5,305 bases of DNA from Undivivens sp041652635 (GCA_041652635.1 JBAZGW010000090.1:1-5305), one strand, 5' to 3'. Numbered from the stretch's first letter, positions 1 to 5,239 are shown. Notes: generated by a model not told the origin, from the sequence alone. A program made the numbers and translations.

Positions 1-97
1 AAGTATTAAAAAACAGAAAATCCATTATTGATTTAGCATTAACCAAACCGATAACCTCAAATGCCGCTTCTGTAGGAGATATGCCTGTAGGAATCAT
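1..97 (-). CDS. Partial CDS, unknown protein, coupled to the ParB-like gene
   Basis: An open frame of 32 codons begins at an ATG (97-95) that overlaps the stop of the preceding gene in an ATGA arrangement, and it stays open to the window edge. An AGGAG Shine-Dalgarno lies at 108-112, about 10 nt upstream of the ATG. The visible peptide starts MIPTGISPTEAAFEVIGLVN and ends in a hydrophobic patch (MDFLFF). I do not recognise it. The overlapping stop and start suggest translational coupling with the upstream ParB-like gene, so the two are probably one transcription unit. The call rests on the start context and the absence of stops over a short stretch, so confidence is moderate. Confidence 0.5.
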   Translation of the reverse strand, partial: MIPTGISPTEAAFEVIGLVNAKSIMDFLFFNT

Positions 98-609
98 TCC
101 GTCACCACTCCTAATTTACTCTCTTCAAATTCCTGCATGAATTCTCTAAACCTACTCAATTGCAGACGTTCTTGGCCTTGCCGTACGATATCAAGTAATT
201 TTCTCAGATGGAAAAACTGAAGAATGGAGGGGTTGTTCTTATTGTTTCGAAGGAAATCTTTGATTGATTCTGAGAGCTCTAGGGTTCTTAAGATTTTAGC
301 AATATATGACCAATCTTCACCCGTAAACTTACATAATCCCCTAACACTATTAATGCCGTGAGATTCTTTCAGTCTTATGTAATATTCAGCTTTATCAAGG
401 GGGAAACGCTCTAAACGGTTAAGATAAGCTAAATGCTTCTCCCAGCTTTTTTTCCCGATTGTAACCACATGCGCTATGTCTTCAGGGCGATTTCCTAGGC
501 AGAACCTTTGCCGGGCGTTACGGAGAATTCTGTAGAAAGGTGTTTCGTACCAATAGGTTCGTGGCTGAATATCCTCATATTTCTGTACATATTTCACAAA
601 ATCAACCAT
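94..609 (-). CDS. ParB-like helix-turn-helix protein, hypothetical
   Basis: This encodes about 171 aa. Residues 89-112 (SVRGLCKFTGEDWSYIAKIL followed by RTLEL) look like the helix-turn-helix of ParB/KorB-type proteins, which has the general form 'S.reIA..tG.s.s.vs..LrlLeL'. The next segment (SESIKDFL, then SILQFFHLRKLLDIV) resembles the helices that follow it in that family. The N-terminal ParB nuclease/CTPase box is not visible, so this is a short HTH protein rather than a full ParB. The frame stays open upstream into tRNA-His, but that extension reads through the tRNA and its terminator, so I place the start at the ATG at 607-609. No good Shine-Dalgarno precedes it, and a truncated N-terminus is possible. 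Its base composition is visibly more AT-rich than the genes at 829-4361, which hints at acquired DNA beside a tRNA gene. DNA binding is inferred; the target is unknown. Confidence 0.6.
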   Translation of the reverse strand: MVDFVKYVQKYEDIQPRTYWYETPFYRILRNARQRFCLGNRPEDIAHVVTIGKKSWEKHLAYLNRLERFPLDKAEYYIRLKESHGINSVRGLCKFTGEDWSYIAKILRTLELSESIKDFLRNNKNNPSILQFFHLRKLLDIVRQGQERLQLSRFREFMQEFEESKLGVVTE

Positions 610-640
610 TTCTGAGGAATTTATGCTTCTTTCTGCCTCA

Positions 641-699
641 GAAAAAGAAAAACCCTCATACGTTTGCGGCTCTTTTGAGTCCGTGTTCGTATGAGGGTT
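641..699 (-). terminator. Intrinsic terminator of tRNA-His
   Basis: A perfect 12-bp inverted repeat (AACCCTCATACG at 651-662, CGTATGAGGGTT at 688-699) encloses an inner hairpin (CGGCTC at 667-672, TTTT loop, GAG-T-CCG at 677-683 with one bulged T). On the minus strand it is followed by TTTCTTTTTC (650-641). It begins 6 nt after the tRNA-His 3' end, as expected for a tRNA terminator. It would also insulate the ParB-like gene downstream from tRNA-His transcription. Confidence 0.85.
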
Positions 700-704
700 A
701 CATT

Positions 705-782
705 TGGGGTGAGTGACGGGATTCGAACCCGCGACATCTTGAGCCACAGTCAAGTGCTCTATCCAGCTGAGCTACACCCACC
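705..782 (-). tRNA. tRNA-His (anticodon GUG)
   Basis: A complete cloverleaf reads on the minus strand. The acceptor is GTGGGTG paired with CACTCAC (one G-U), the D-arm is GCTC/GAGC, and the anticodon stem CTTGA/TCAAG holds the loop CTGTGGC with anticodon GTG at 747-745. The T-arm has the TTCGAAT loop. It carries the tRNA-His hallmark: an extra 5' G (G-1, position 782) opposite discriminator C73 (position 708). The CCA end is encoded (707-705), unlike the other tRNAs in this window. It decodes CAC/CAU. A strong promoter lies just upstream and an intrinsic terminator just downstream, so it is probably an autonomous unit, although read-through from the gene at 829-1569 is possible. Confidence 0.97.
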
Positions 783-793
783 ATAGAAGCAGT

Positions 794-822
794 ATTATAA
801 TCTATCCCGGTAGTTTTGTAAA
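794..822 (-). promoter_or_regulatory. Sigma70-type promoter of tRNA-His
   Basis: On the minus strand a -35 TTTACA (822-817) and a consensus -10 TATAAT (799-794) are separated by exactly 17 nt. Transcription would start around 787-788, about 5 nt before the tRNA 5' end at 782, which is typical for a tRNA promoter. It lies between the stop codon of the upstream gene and the tRNA. Confidence 0.85.
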
Positions 823-828
823 GCGGGG

Positions 829-1569
829 CTATTCGCTGCCTTTGACCTTGCCATACAGGTAAGCCCTGTAACCGGGGCCTATGTTGCTGGAAGGGTAATC
901 CGCTTTCCAATAGGTATTTATCATATCTGACTCGGCACCGGAGACCATATTGGGGCTTATCGCCACTTTCTGATTCTGGTTCAATACAATGGCGTAAGGT
1001 TTATGCACCGGTTTTACCGTCTGGAACCAATCCGTAGGCAGTATATAACCGCCTGTCTGGGGATCCCTGAATAGTTTCTCGCCCAGGGCGATGGCTTCCG
1101 GATGCGCCCGGTAGTATTCGTCCAATTGTTCCGGGGCGATGCCCAGGTCTTTCATCCAGACCGGCATTATCGGCTGGTAAGACGAGAACTTCGAAACGCT
1201 GAAACTTTCAGGAAGTATCTCCCAACCGGAATTACTCCCGCTGCCGCGCGAAACCGAAACCTGGCAGAACCTGCCGTCCGGCGCTTTAAAAGTCACCAGC
1301 AGGTAGTCGATGCCGGTAATGCCGGTAGTATTCAGGTTCACTATATCCACTATCTCAAAAGAACCTTCGAAGATGCCGAATTGTTTTGCCAGAAAGAATG
1401 CCAGTTCTTTTTCCAAGTCTATATTAGCTAAGGAAAGCCTGCGGTTTATGAAATCCGACGCCTCCCTTTCCTGGTTAAAAACGGTATTCTTTTCCAGAAC
1501 AGGACCGATCAGAAACCAACTGCCTATTGCCAAGGCGACCGCGAAAAGCAGGATCATCAGCTGTTTCAT
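829..1569 (-). CDS. Membrane-anchored protein of unknown function
   Basis: This encodes 246 aa. An N-terminal hydrophobic segment (about residues 4-22, MILLFAVALAIGSWFLIGPV) with a single preceding Lys is a signal anchor or uncleaved signal peptide. There is no lipobox cysteine. The remaining ~220 residues are soluble and probably extracytoplasmic. They include a mixed alpha/beta-looking stretch around residues 60-125 and a C-terminal part rich in aromatic residues and Pro. I do not recognise a family or catalytic motif. The ATG start is supported by an AGAGGAG Shine-Dalgarno (1574-1580) 4 nt upstream, which is close spacing. The gene follows the lipoprotein terminator by about 40 nt with no obvious promoter, so it may depend on read-through. 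No terminator separates its stop (829-831) from the tRNA-His promoter. Confidence 0.8.
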   Translation of the reverse strand: MKQLMILLFAVALAIGSWFLIGPVLEKNTVFNQEREASDFINRRLSLANIDLEKELAFFLAKQFGIFEGSFEIVDIVNLNTTGITGIDYLLVTFKAPDGRFCQVSVSRGSGSNSGWEILPESFSVSKFSSYQPIMPVWMKDLGIAPEQLDEYYRAHPEAIALGEKLFRDPQTGGYILPTDWFQTVKPVHKPYAIVLNQNQKVAISPNMVSGAESDMINTYWKADYPSSNIGPGYRAYLYGKVKGSE

Positions 1570-1610
1570 CGCTCTCCTCTTTCTGTTTTGCTTTCCGGCT
1601 TCTTCCCTCG

Positions 1611-1653
1611 ATTAAAAAACACCGGAAAGGCGTGGTTAACCGCCCTTCCGGTG
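1611..1653 (-). terminator. Intrinsic terminator of the lipoprotein gene
   Basis: A 13-bp stem (1620-1632 against 1641-1653) with a single A-C mismatch closes an 8-nt loop. On the minus strand it is followed directly by six Ts (1619-1614). It ends the lipoprotein transcript about 43 nt after the stop codon at 1696-1698. A weaker G/C pairing (TTTCCCC with GGGGAA, roughly 1669-1696) lies between the stop codon and this hairpin. Confidence 0.9.
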
Positions 1654-1695
1654 CTGATCTTGATTATTATTCCCCTCTTTAAGGAATCGGGGAAA

Positions 1696-3090
1696 TTACT
1701 CGTACTGGATATCATCCATGTAGAATACTATTCCGTCCGGATTGACATCGATGTTCGATGACCAGCAAAAACCTCCGATGATCGAGGAAAGGTCTTTCCC
1801 CTGCAGATCGATGGTATACTGCTGCCATTCGGTGGTAAGAACCACCGGGCCTATTCCCGCGCTATCGGAATCGGGATACTCTCCTGTAATTCCACCGATC
1901 TTGAACTCTTCCACGCGTTCCCCGCCTTTTTCTCCTCTTGCCCAGAAAGTCAGCTTGGTCGCTTTGGAAAGGTTAAAAGATGTGTCCATATTGCCCCAGT
2001 TGTTGGCGGGATACTGCCAATACATCCCGGCCCAACGCGCGCCCTGGCTTGCCTTATTGGCATAGGTTATCTTCAAGGATGAAGTCCCTGAATGCGGATT
2101 ATCCGAAGAAGCGGAATCATATTTGATATCGCCGTAATCGCCCATCCATCCTGAAGGGATAAAATGGTTCTTTACCGATCCCTTATCGGAGTAGACGATA
2201 AAAGGCATTTCTTCCACTTTCTTGCCTTCAGGCTGGACCGTCTCGTCGGCCGCATAGCTGATGTCGTAAATATAGAACACGCGGCCGTCCGGATTTAACT
2301 CCGCGCTGGTAGTCCACCCGAACCCGCCATTAATATAAGAAAGATCCTTACCGGCAAGGTTAATGCTGTATTCCTGCCATTCATTGGTAAGGGTAACAGG
2401 CCCCATTTCCACAGCGGCGCTGTCGGGATAAGTGCCCTTGATGCCGCCGATCACGAATTTCTGGATCACTTCCCCGCCTTTTTCTCCCCTTGCCCAGAAA
2501 GTGAGCTTGGTCATTTCGGTAAGGTTAAAGCCGCCTTTCTTACTGCCCCAGTTATTCGGCGGGTTCTGCCAGTAAATACCGGCCCAGCCCTGATTCTGCG
2601 TCTGCTTGGCGGTATAGGTGAATTTGATAGAGTGCTTGCCGGAATGAGGATTTTCCGCGGACTGCTCATCCATCTGCACATCGCCGAAGTCCCCCATCCA
2701 TCCGGAAGGAATATAATGATTGTCTTTGTGATTCTTATCTTTGTAAACTACGAATTCTTTTATGCTGTTCGATTGAAAATCAGACTGCGAAGAAGAACTG
2801 CTAAGCGCGCCTTCCACTTCTTTGGCGGCGCTTTCCAATTCACTGCCGACTTCCTGAGCGGCTTCTTTTACTTCACCGAGTGAATTTTCTAAAGAAGCGG
2901 CTCCCGAATCAGCGGCGCTTTTAACTTCCAAAGTTTCACTCGCGGCTTCCTTCTGAACTTCGCTTACAGTCGATTTCCCGCTTGCGCCTTCAGAAGTGGC
3001 GGCGGTTTTGTTTTCCTGCTGTTGCTGCACGTTGCATCCCGCAAACAAAAATGCAGCAGCCACTAAGGCTGTTAGAAACTGACTCTTCAT
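1696..3090 (-). CDS. Lipoprotein with two tandem carbohydrate-binding-like beta-sandwich domains
   Basis: This encodes 464 aa. It has a lipoprotein signal peptide with the hydrophobic stretch FLTALVAAAFLFAG and lipidated Cys19. The +2 residue is Asn rather than Asp, so outer-membrane sorting is expected. Residues 20-105 are a low-complexity Gln/Ser/Ala/Glu linker with a heptad-like helical stretch (about 64-95) that could form a coiled coil. Two tandem copies of a ~170-residue domain follow (about 112-281 and 296-463). Each has the order IPSGWMGD(F/Y)GD, NPHSG, WAG(I/M)YWQ, NNWG, LTFWARGEKGGE, YPDS, EW(Q)(E/Q)Y, GKDLS.I.GGF and a final PDG.VFY..DI.Y. This layout resembles galactose-binding-like/CBM jelly-roll domains, so glycan or surface binding is a reasonable inference. 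No catalytic motif is seen. The start is fixed by a perfect AAGGAGG at 3097-3103. The gene has its own candidate promoter and terminator, so it is probably monocistronic. Confidence 0.88.
   Translation of the reverse strand: MKSQFLTALVAAAFLFAGCNVQQQQENKTAATSEGASGKSTVSEVQKEAASETLEVKSAADSGAASLENSLGEVKEAAQEVGSELESAAKEVEGALSSSSSQSDFQSNSIKEFVVYKDKNHKDNHYIPSGWMGDFGDVQMDEQSAENPHSGKHSIKFTYTAKQTQNQGWAGIYWQNPPNNWGSKKGGFNLTEMTKLTFWARGEKGGEVIQKFVIGGIKGTYPDSAAVEMGPVTLTNEWQEYSINLAGKDLSYINGGFGWTTSAELNPDGRVFYIYDISYAADETVQPEGKKVEEMPFIVYSDKGSVKNHFIPSGWMGDYGDIKYDSASSDNPHSGTSSLKITYANKASQGARWAGMYWQYPANNWGNMDTSFNLSKATKLTFWARGEKGGERVEEFKIGGITGEYPDSDSAGIGPVVLTTEWQQYTIDLQGKDLSSIIGGFCWSSNIDVNPDGIVFYMDDIQYE
1702..2757 (-). 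repeat. Tandem intragenic domain duplication
   Basis: The two ~170-codon domains of the lipoprotein (about 2757-2248 and 2205-1702) are recognisably homologous. They share the blocks SGWMGD, NPHSG, TFWARGEKGGE, YPDS and GKDLS in the same order and at nearly the same spacing, joined by a short linker (about residues 282-295, ADETVQPEGKKVEE). The copies have diverged, for example IYDISY against MDDIQY, so the duplication is not recent. Confidence 0.85.
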
Positions 3091-3096
3091 TTGTTC

Positions 3097-3103
3097 CCTC
3101 CTT
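3097..3103 (-). promoter_or_regulatory. Strong Shine-Dalgarno of the lipoprotein gene
   Basis: AAGGAGG on the minus strand lies 6 nt upstream of the ATG (3090-3088). It is the best ribosome binding site in the window and fixes the start. It suggests high translation, as is common for abundant lipoproteins. Confidence 0.85.
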
Positions 3104-3120
3104 AAGGTTAGTTACCGATT

Positions 3121-3153
3121 GAAATATTTTATCATAAAATATTTCTTTGAAAA
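3121..3153 (-). promoter_or_regulatory. Candidate promoter with a perfect palindrome over the -10 region
   Basis: A perfect 11-bp inverted repeat (GAAATATTTTA at 3121-3131, TCA spacer, TAAAATATTTC at 3135-3145) lies about 18 nt upstream of the lipoprotein Shine-Dalgarno. On the minus strand it contains TGATAAAAT, an extended -10 (TGn plus TAAAAT at 3131-3126), with a weak -35 candidate TTTTCA (3153-3148) 16 nt further upstream. The symmetric site on the -10 region could be an operator for a dimeric regulator. AT-rich palindromes also arise by chance, so the operator role is only inferred. Confidence 0.45.
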
Positions 3154-3194
3154 GCGATTTTTTGACAAAATAAATACTTTTGCAAAGTAGCTTC

Positions 3195-4361
3195 CTACTT
3201 TTTCTTTGTGCAAGTATTAAATATCTCCCGGAATGCCCTGCCTATTCCCGTTACCCCGGAAACAACCGCCTTAGAAAGATCGCCGACCCCCTTAAAAGTC
3301 CCCTGAACTACCGTGCGCGACAACGCGACCGCATCCGGCGGCCGGAATTTATCAAACGGCTTGGCGGTCTCGATCTTTTCTTCAACCGCGCTCTTTATGT
3401 TTTGCAGGCCGAAACGCGGCCTGTCCAGGCTGGTATTCACGGTAAAATCCAGCACGATCTTATTGTCCTCGCCTTTAAAAATATCCAGCACCGCCTGAGT
3501 AAGTTTCTCCTGTATTTTCGGCCGTTCTCCTTCAGGATGCGGCTTGAAAGAAATATCGCTGAGTTCCAGCCGGCACTTGGCGGTTACGGCGTTGCCGGCC
3601 CCCTCCAACTCACTCAAGAAACCAAGTTTCGCTTTTTCTATGCGGATCTTTTCCAGGTTTATCCAGGAGCTATAATAAGGATAAAAGAAAACAGCGTCTA
3701 TACCACGCGCTTTAAACTCCGCCTTTATATTCTTCCTAACCCAATTCACCCGGCCCTGTCCCTGCAATTCTCCGCGGTTCGCCGCGCCTTTCCAGGGAAT
3801 AATACCCCCCAGATTAAAGACAATATCCTGGTCCTGCGGCGGGAATGCCGCGTTGGACGCATCCAGGAAGAATTCCTTCACTTCCAACTTAATAGGTTTG
3901 TCTCCCACCGCGTCGCTGAAATGCATTGTCCCGCCTTTTATCGACAACTCTTTCACCAGGAATCTTACCCGTTTCAACCAATGCATTCCCGGCAGTGAAT
4001 GGACCGCTCTGGAAGGCTTATTCTCCGGACCGGCATAATAACCCGACTCCCTGTGGTAATAGAACTCCGGGCCGTTCAATTCCAGCCTGTCCAAGAGCAG
4101 CCGGCCGGAAAGGATCCCCGCCGGAGCGATCTTACAGATAAGCGACTCTATCGAGGACTCCCCCGATTTAATACCCTTCATCTCCACGAGCAACGACGGA
4201 CTGACGCGATACTGCTCGAACGTGACTTCGCTCCCGATGTAAGAACGCAGGATACCGCTGATGACTTTCCCGGCATTGAACAAAAGGAATAGATAAGAAA
4301 AGACTACTCCAACAAGGAGAAAGACAAAAAGCGCGGAGATGATCCTAAGGAATGTCTTCAT
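3195..4361 (-). CDS. AsmA-like inner-membrane-anchored protein
   Basis: This encodes 388 aa from the ATG at 4361-4359. A single N-terminal membrane segment (about residues 4-28, FLRIISALFVFLLVGVVFSY and onward) precedes a long, probably periplasmic, beta-rich region. The pattern fits the AsmA/DUF748 type: early 'SYIGSEVTFEQYRVSPSL', 'RLLLDRLELNGPEFYYHRES', 'VKELSIKGGTMHFSDAV' and, near the end, 'IVLDFTVNTSLDRPRFGLQN'. AsmA-like and TamB-like proteins act in envelope assembly and in phospholipid transport between membranes; a role here is inferred from family resemblance only. The protein is shorter than E. coli AsmA (about 600 aa). A TTG at 4379-4377 would add six residues but sits 7 nt from tRNA-Arg. 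Neither start has a clear Shine-Dalgarno. The gene starts 25 nt after tRNA-Arg, so it may be co-transcribed with it and freed by tRNA processing. Confidence 0.75.
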   Translation of the reverse strand: MKTFLRIISALFVFLLVGVVFSYLFLLFNAGKVISGILRSYIGSEVTFEQYRVSPSLLVEMKGIKSGESSIESLICKIAPAGILSGRLLLDRLELNGPEFYYHRESGYYAGPENKPSRAVHSLPGMHWLKRVRFLVKELSIKGGTMHFSDAVGDKPIKLEVKEFFLDASNAAFPPQDQDIVFNLGGIIPWKGAANRGELQGQGRVNWVRKNIKAEFKARGIDAVFFYPYYSSWINLEKIRIEKAKLGFLSELEGAGNAVTAKCRLELSDISFKPHPEGERPKIQEKLTQAVLDIFKGEDNKIVLDFTVNTSLDRPRFGLQNIKSAVEEKIETAKPFDKFRPPDAVALSRTVVQGTFKGVGDLSKAVVSGVTGIGRAFREIFNTCTKKK

Positions 4362-4385
4362 AAATGAAAGAAGCCGCAAGAAAAA

Positions 4386-4459
<74 letters not shown>

Positions 4460-4473
4460 ATGTTTTTAATAAC

Positions 4474-4503
4474 TTATAACGAAGGATGAAGCACGAAGGA
4501 TGA
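4474..4503 (+). repeat. Left terminal inverted repeat
   Basis: This matches the reverse complement of 4865-4894 at 29 of 30 positions. It contains a direct repeat GAAGGATGAA (4481-4490) and GAAGGATGAA (4495-4504). Its outer end is 14 nt upstream of the tRNA-Arg 5' base. On the minus strand it supplies TATAAG (4478-4473), which is well placed to act as a -10 for tRNA-Arg. Confidence 0.85.
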
Positions 4504-4671
4504 ATAAATCCTCCTTCTTCCTTCAATATTTCTCTGTACGCTGCAAATTAATATTACACCAGCGCACGGTCAACTCCCGATCTTCTAATCTCAAGCATTT
4601 GCTGTTGCTTTTCCCAATACCCAGAACCCGTTTCTATCTGTGGACTATCGTCTCTAATTGCTGTCCAAATT

Positions 4672-4701
4672 CCTTCATTCTGACCCTGAACAGAATGAAG
4701 G
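4672..4701. repeat. Perfect 11-bp hairpin inside the fold-back element
   Basis: CCTTCATTCTG (4672-4682) and CAGAATGAAGG (4691-4701) are exact reverse complements around an 8-nt loop (ACCCTGAA). There is no T-run at either end, so it is not a typical terminator. It resembles the short palindromic repeats dispersed between genes in many bacterial genomes. Confidence 0.75.
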
Positions 4702-4715
4702 GGAAGAATCTTTGT

Positions 4716-4755
4716 TCGTCGAGACTCTTCAGCCCTTTGGGCTTCAGAGTGACGA
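4716..4755. repeat. Interrupted long hairpin inside the fold-back element
   Basis: TCGTC (4716-4720), ACTCT (4724-4728) and AGCCC (4731-4735) pair in order with GGGCT (4739-4743), AGAGT (4746-4750) and GACGA (4751-4755). A TTT loop caps the structure and a symmetric TC/TC internal loop interrupts it. With the neighbouring hairpin it forms the structured core of the 421-bp element. Confidence 0.7.
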
Positions 4756-4864
4756 AGCGATACTCATGTCTCCCAATTATCTTCATCGGCAAAAACATTC
4801 TAATTTGGACACAAGTGATTCTCTATTGTCTATTTTTAAACATGAAAAGGATGAATGGTCTATG

Positions 4865-4894
4865 TCATCCCTCGTGCTTCATCCTTCGTTATAA
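4865..4894 (-). repeat. Right terminal inverted repeat
   Basis: This is the inverted copy of 4474-4503 with one substitution (GAGGGATGA in place of GAAGGATGA). Its outer end lies 21 nt from the 3' end of the interrupted tRNA-Pro (4916). Confidence 0.85.
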
Positions 4895-4963
4895 CGCGGT
4901 ATAGTCAAATAATAATCGGGGCGACAGGATTTGAACCTGTGGCCTCCTGCTCCCAAAGCAGGC

Positions 4964-4991
4964 GACCGCCACTAATACTTTGTCGGTCTTT
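4964..4991 (-). repeat. 28-nt palindromic insertion between tRNA positions 25 and 26
   Basis: A 25-nt imperfect palindrome (4964-4988) plus TTT (plus-strand sense) sits exactly between the D-stem and base 26 of the tRNA-Pro copy (1 nt of ambiguity). The arms GACCGCCA and TGTCGGTC pair at 7 of 8 positions around a 9-nt loop. It is a diverged relative of the three units at 5010-5108. Its outer stem pairs are changed on both sides (GACC with GGTC, against GTCC with GGAC). Confidence 0.75.
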
Positions 4992-5009
4992 GCTCCACCC
5001 AAGCTGAGC

Positions 5010-5108
5010 GATTTTTAGTCCGTCAATACTCCAATGATGGACTATTTTTAGTCCGCCAACGCTTCAGTGACGGACTATTTTTAGTCCGCCAACGCTTCAG
5101 TGGCGGAC
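5010..5108 (-). repeat. Three tandem 33-nt palindromic repeat units inside tRNA-Pro
   Basis: Each 33-nt unit is an 8-nt AT-rich spacer (GATTTTTA or TATTTTTA) plus a 25-nt palindrome at 5018-5042, 5051-5075 and 5084-5108. Stems are 8 bp (GTCCGCCA with TGGCGGAC in the third unit) around a 9-nt loop, ACGCTTCAG in units 2 and 3 and ATACTCCAA in unit 1. The 99-nt block is exactly three units and fills the gap between tRNA positions 9 and 10. Units 2 and 3 differ at a single base within the palindrome. Unit 1 is more diverged, suggesting stepwise tandem amplification. Confidence 0.88.
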
Positions 5109-5164
5109 CACGCCCCGTTCATCTTTCTAAAAGAACTTCAATTAACAGTATACTCGAATAATCA

Positions 5165-5239
5165 TCGGGGCGACAGGATTTGAACCTGTGGCCTCCTGCT
5201 CCCAAAGCAGGCGCTCTAGCCAAGCTGAGCCACGCCCCG
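5165..5239 (-). tRNA. tRNA-Pro (anticodon UGG), intact
   Basis: A complete cloverleaf reads on the minus strand. The acceptor is CGGGGCG/CGCCCCG with C1-G72 and A73, typical of tRNA-Pro. The D-arm is GCTC/GAGC with the loop AGCTTGGCTA. The anticodon stem CCTGC/GCAGG holds TTTGGGA with anticodon TGG at 5204-5202, and the T-arm ACAGG/CCTGT holds TTCAAAT. It reads CCA and other Pro codons by wobble. CCA is not encoded (the next bases are TGA). It lies 47 nt upstream of the interrupted copy in the same direction. The 3' flanks of the two copies are related (about 14 of 17 bases next to the tRNA), so the genes arose by tandem duplication. Confidence 0.97.

Larger units (their letters stand above)
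4474..4894. mobile_element. MITE-like fold-back element with 30-bp terminal inverted repeats
   Basis: The ends are 30-bp inverted repeats (4474-4503 and 4865-4894) with one mismatch. Each begins TTATAACGAAGGATGAAGCA and contains two copies of GAAGGATGA (GAGGGATGA in the second copy of the right end). The 421-bp interval has no credible gene. Inside lie nested inverted repeats: TGTCCAAATT at 4662-4671 with 4802-4811, a perfect 11-bp hairpin at 4672-4701, and an interrupted hairpin at 4716-4755. The TIR starts with or beside TA, which would fit a TA target duplication as made by IS630/Tc1-type transposases, but the end is palindromic so the boundary is ambiguous. A non-autonomous transposable element is the best reading. 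Two or more nested intergenic repeats is an alternative. Confidence 0.65.
4916..5117 (-). pseudogene. tRNA-Pro (UGG) interrupted by two palindromic-repeat insertions
   Basis: All cloverleaf parts of a tRNA-Pro are present in order on the minus strand but split in three. The acceptor 5' strand plus positions 8-9 (CGGGGCGTG, 5117-5109) is followed by a 99-nt insertion (5108-5010). Then comes an 18-nt D-arm (GCTCAGCTTGGGTGGAGC, 5009-4992), a 28-nt insertion (4991-4964), and positions 26-73 (4963-4916) with anticodon TGG at 4955-4953. Positions 26-73 are identical to the intact neighbour over 48 nt. The D-arm differs at two loop positions, one of them the conserved A21 (now G), while its stem GCTC/GAGC is kept. 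Removing both insertions leaves a tRNA of normal length. CCA is not encoded. I call it a pseudogene conservatively; a tRNA that tolerates or removes the extra hairpins is the alternative. Confidence 0.8.

Noticed and set aside
610..753. N-terminal extension of the ParB-like frame into tRNA-His
   Set aside because: The extra 48 codons consist of tRNA sequence (AGSNPVTHP) and the terminator hairpin. The first sensible ATG is at 607-609.
698..910. Minus-strand open frame of 70 aa over tRNA-His
   Set aside because: It reads through the tRNA and its promoter. The peptide VAQLDRALDCGSRCRGFESR is the usual translation of a tRNA sequence.
3162..3167. Plus-strand TTGACA as a -35 box
   Set aside because: No -10 follows at 16-18 nt and no plus-strand gene lies downstream.
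3184..3201. Terminator at the end of the AsmA-like gene
   Set aside because: The 7-bp AT-rich hairpin (AAAGTAG/CTACTTT) overlaps the stop codon and has no T-run after it on the coding strand. On the other strand there is no gene to terminate.
3180..3998. Plus-strand open frame of 272 aa
   Set aside because: It is antisense to the AsmA-like gene, which has a clear membrane segment and family-like pattern. The plus frame shows no recognisable motif or start site.
4500..4904. Plus-strand open frame of 134 aa, with a second of 78 aa at 4658-4894
   Set aside because: Both lie inside the inverted-repeat element and run through its hairpins and right terminal repeat. Neither has a Shine-Dalgarno, and the composition does not look like a protein.
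5010..5108. CRISPR array
   Set aside because: The repeats are contiguous with constant 8-nt AT spacers. There are no unique spacers of typical length, and the block lies within a tRNA gene.
4964..5108. Group I or archaeal-type tRNA introns
   Set aside because: The inserts are only 28 and 99 nt and consist of simple palindromes without intron core motifs. They are not in the anticodon loop, and the other genes look bacterial.
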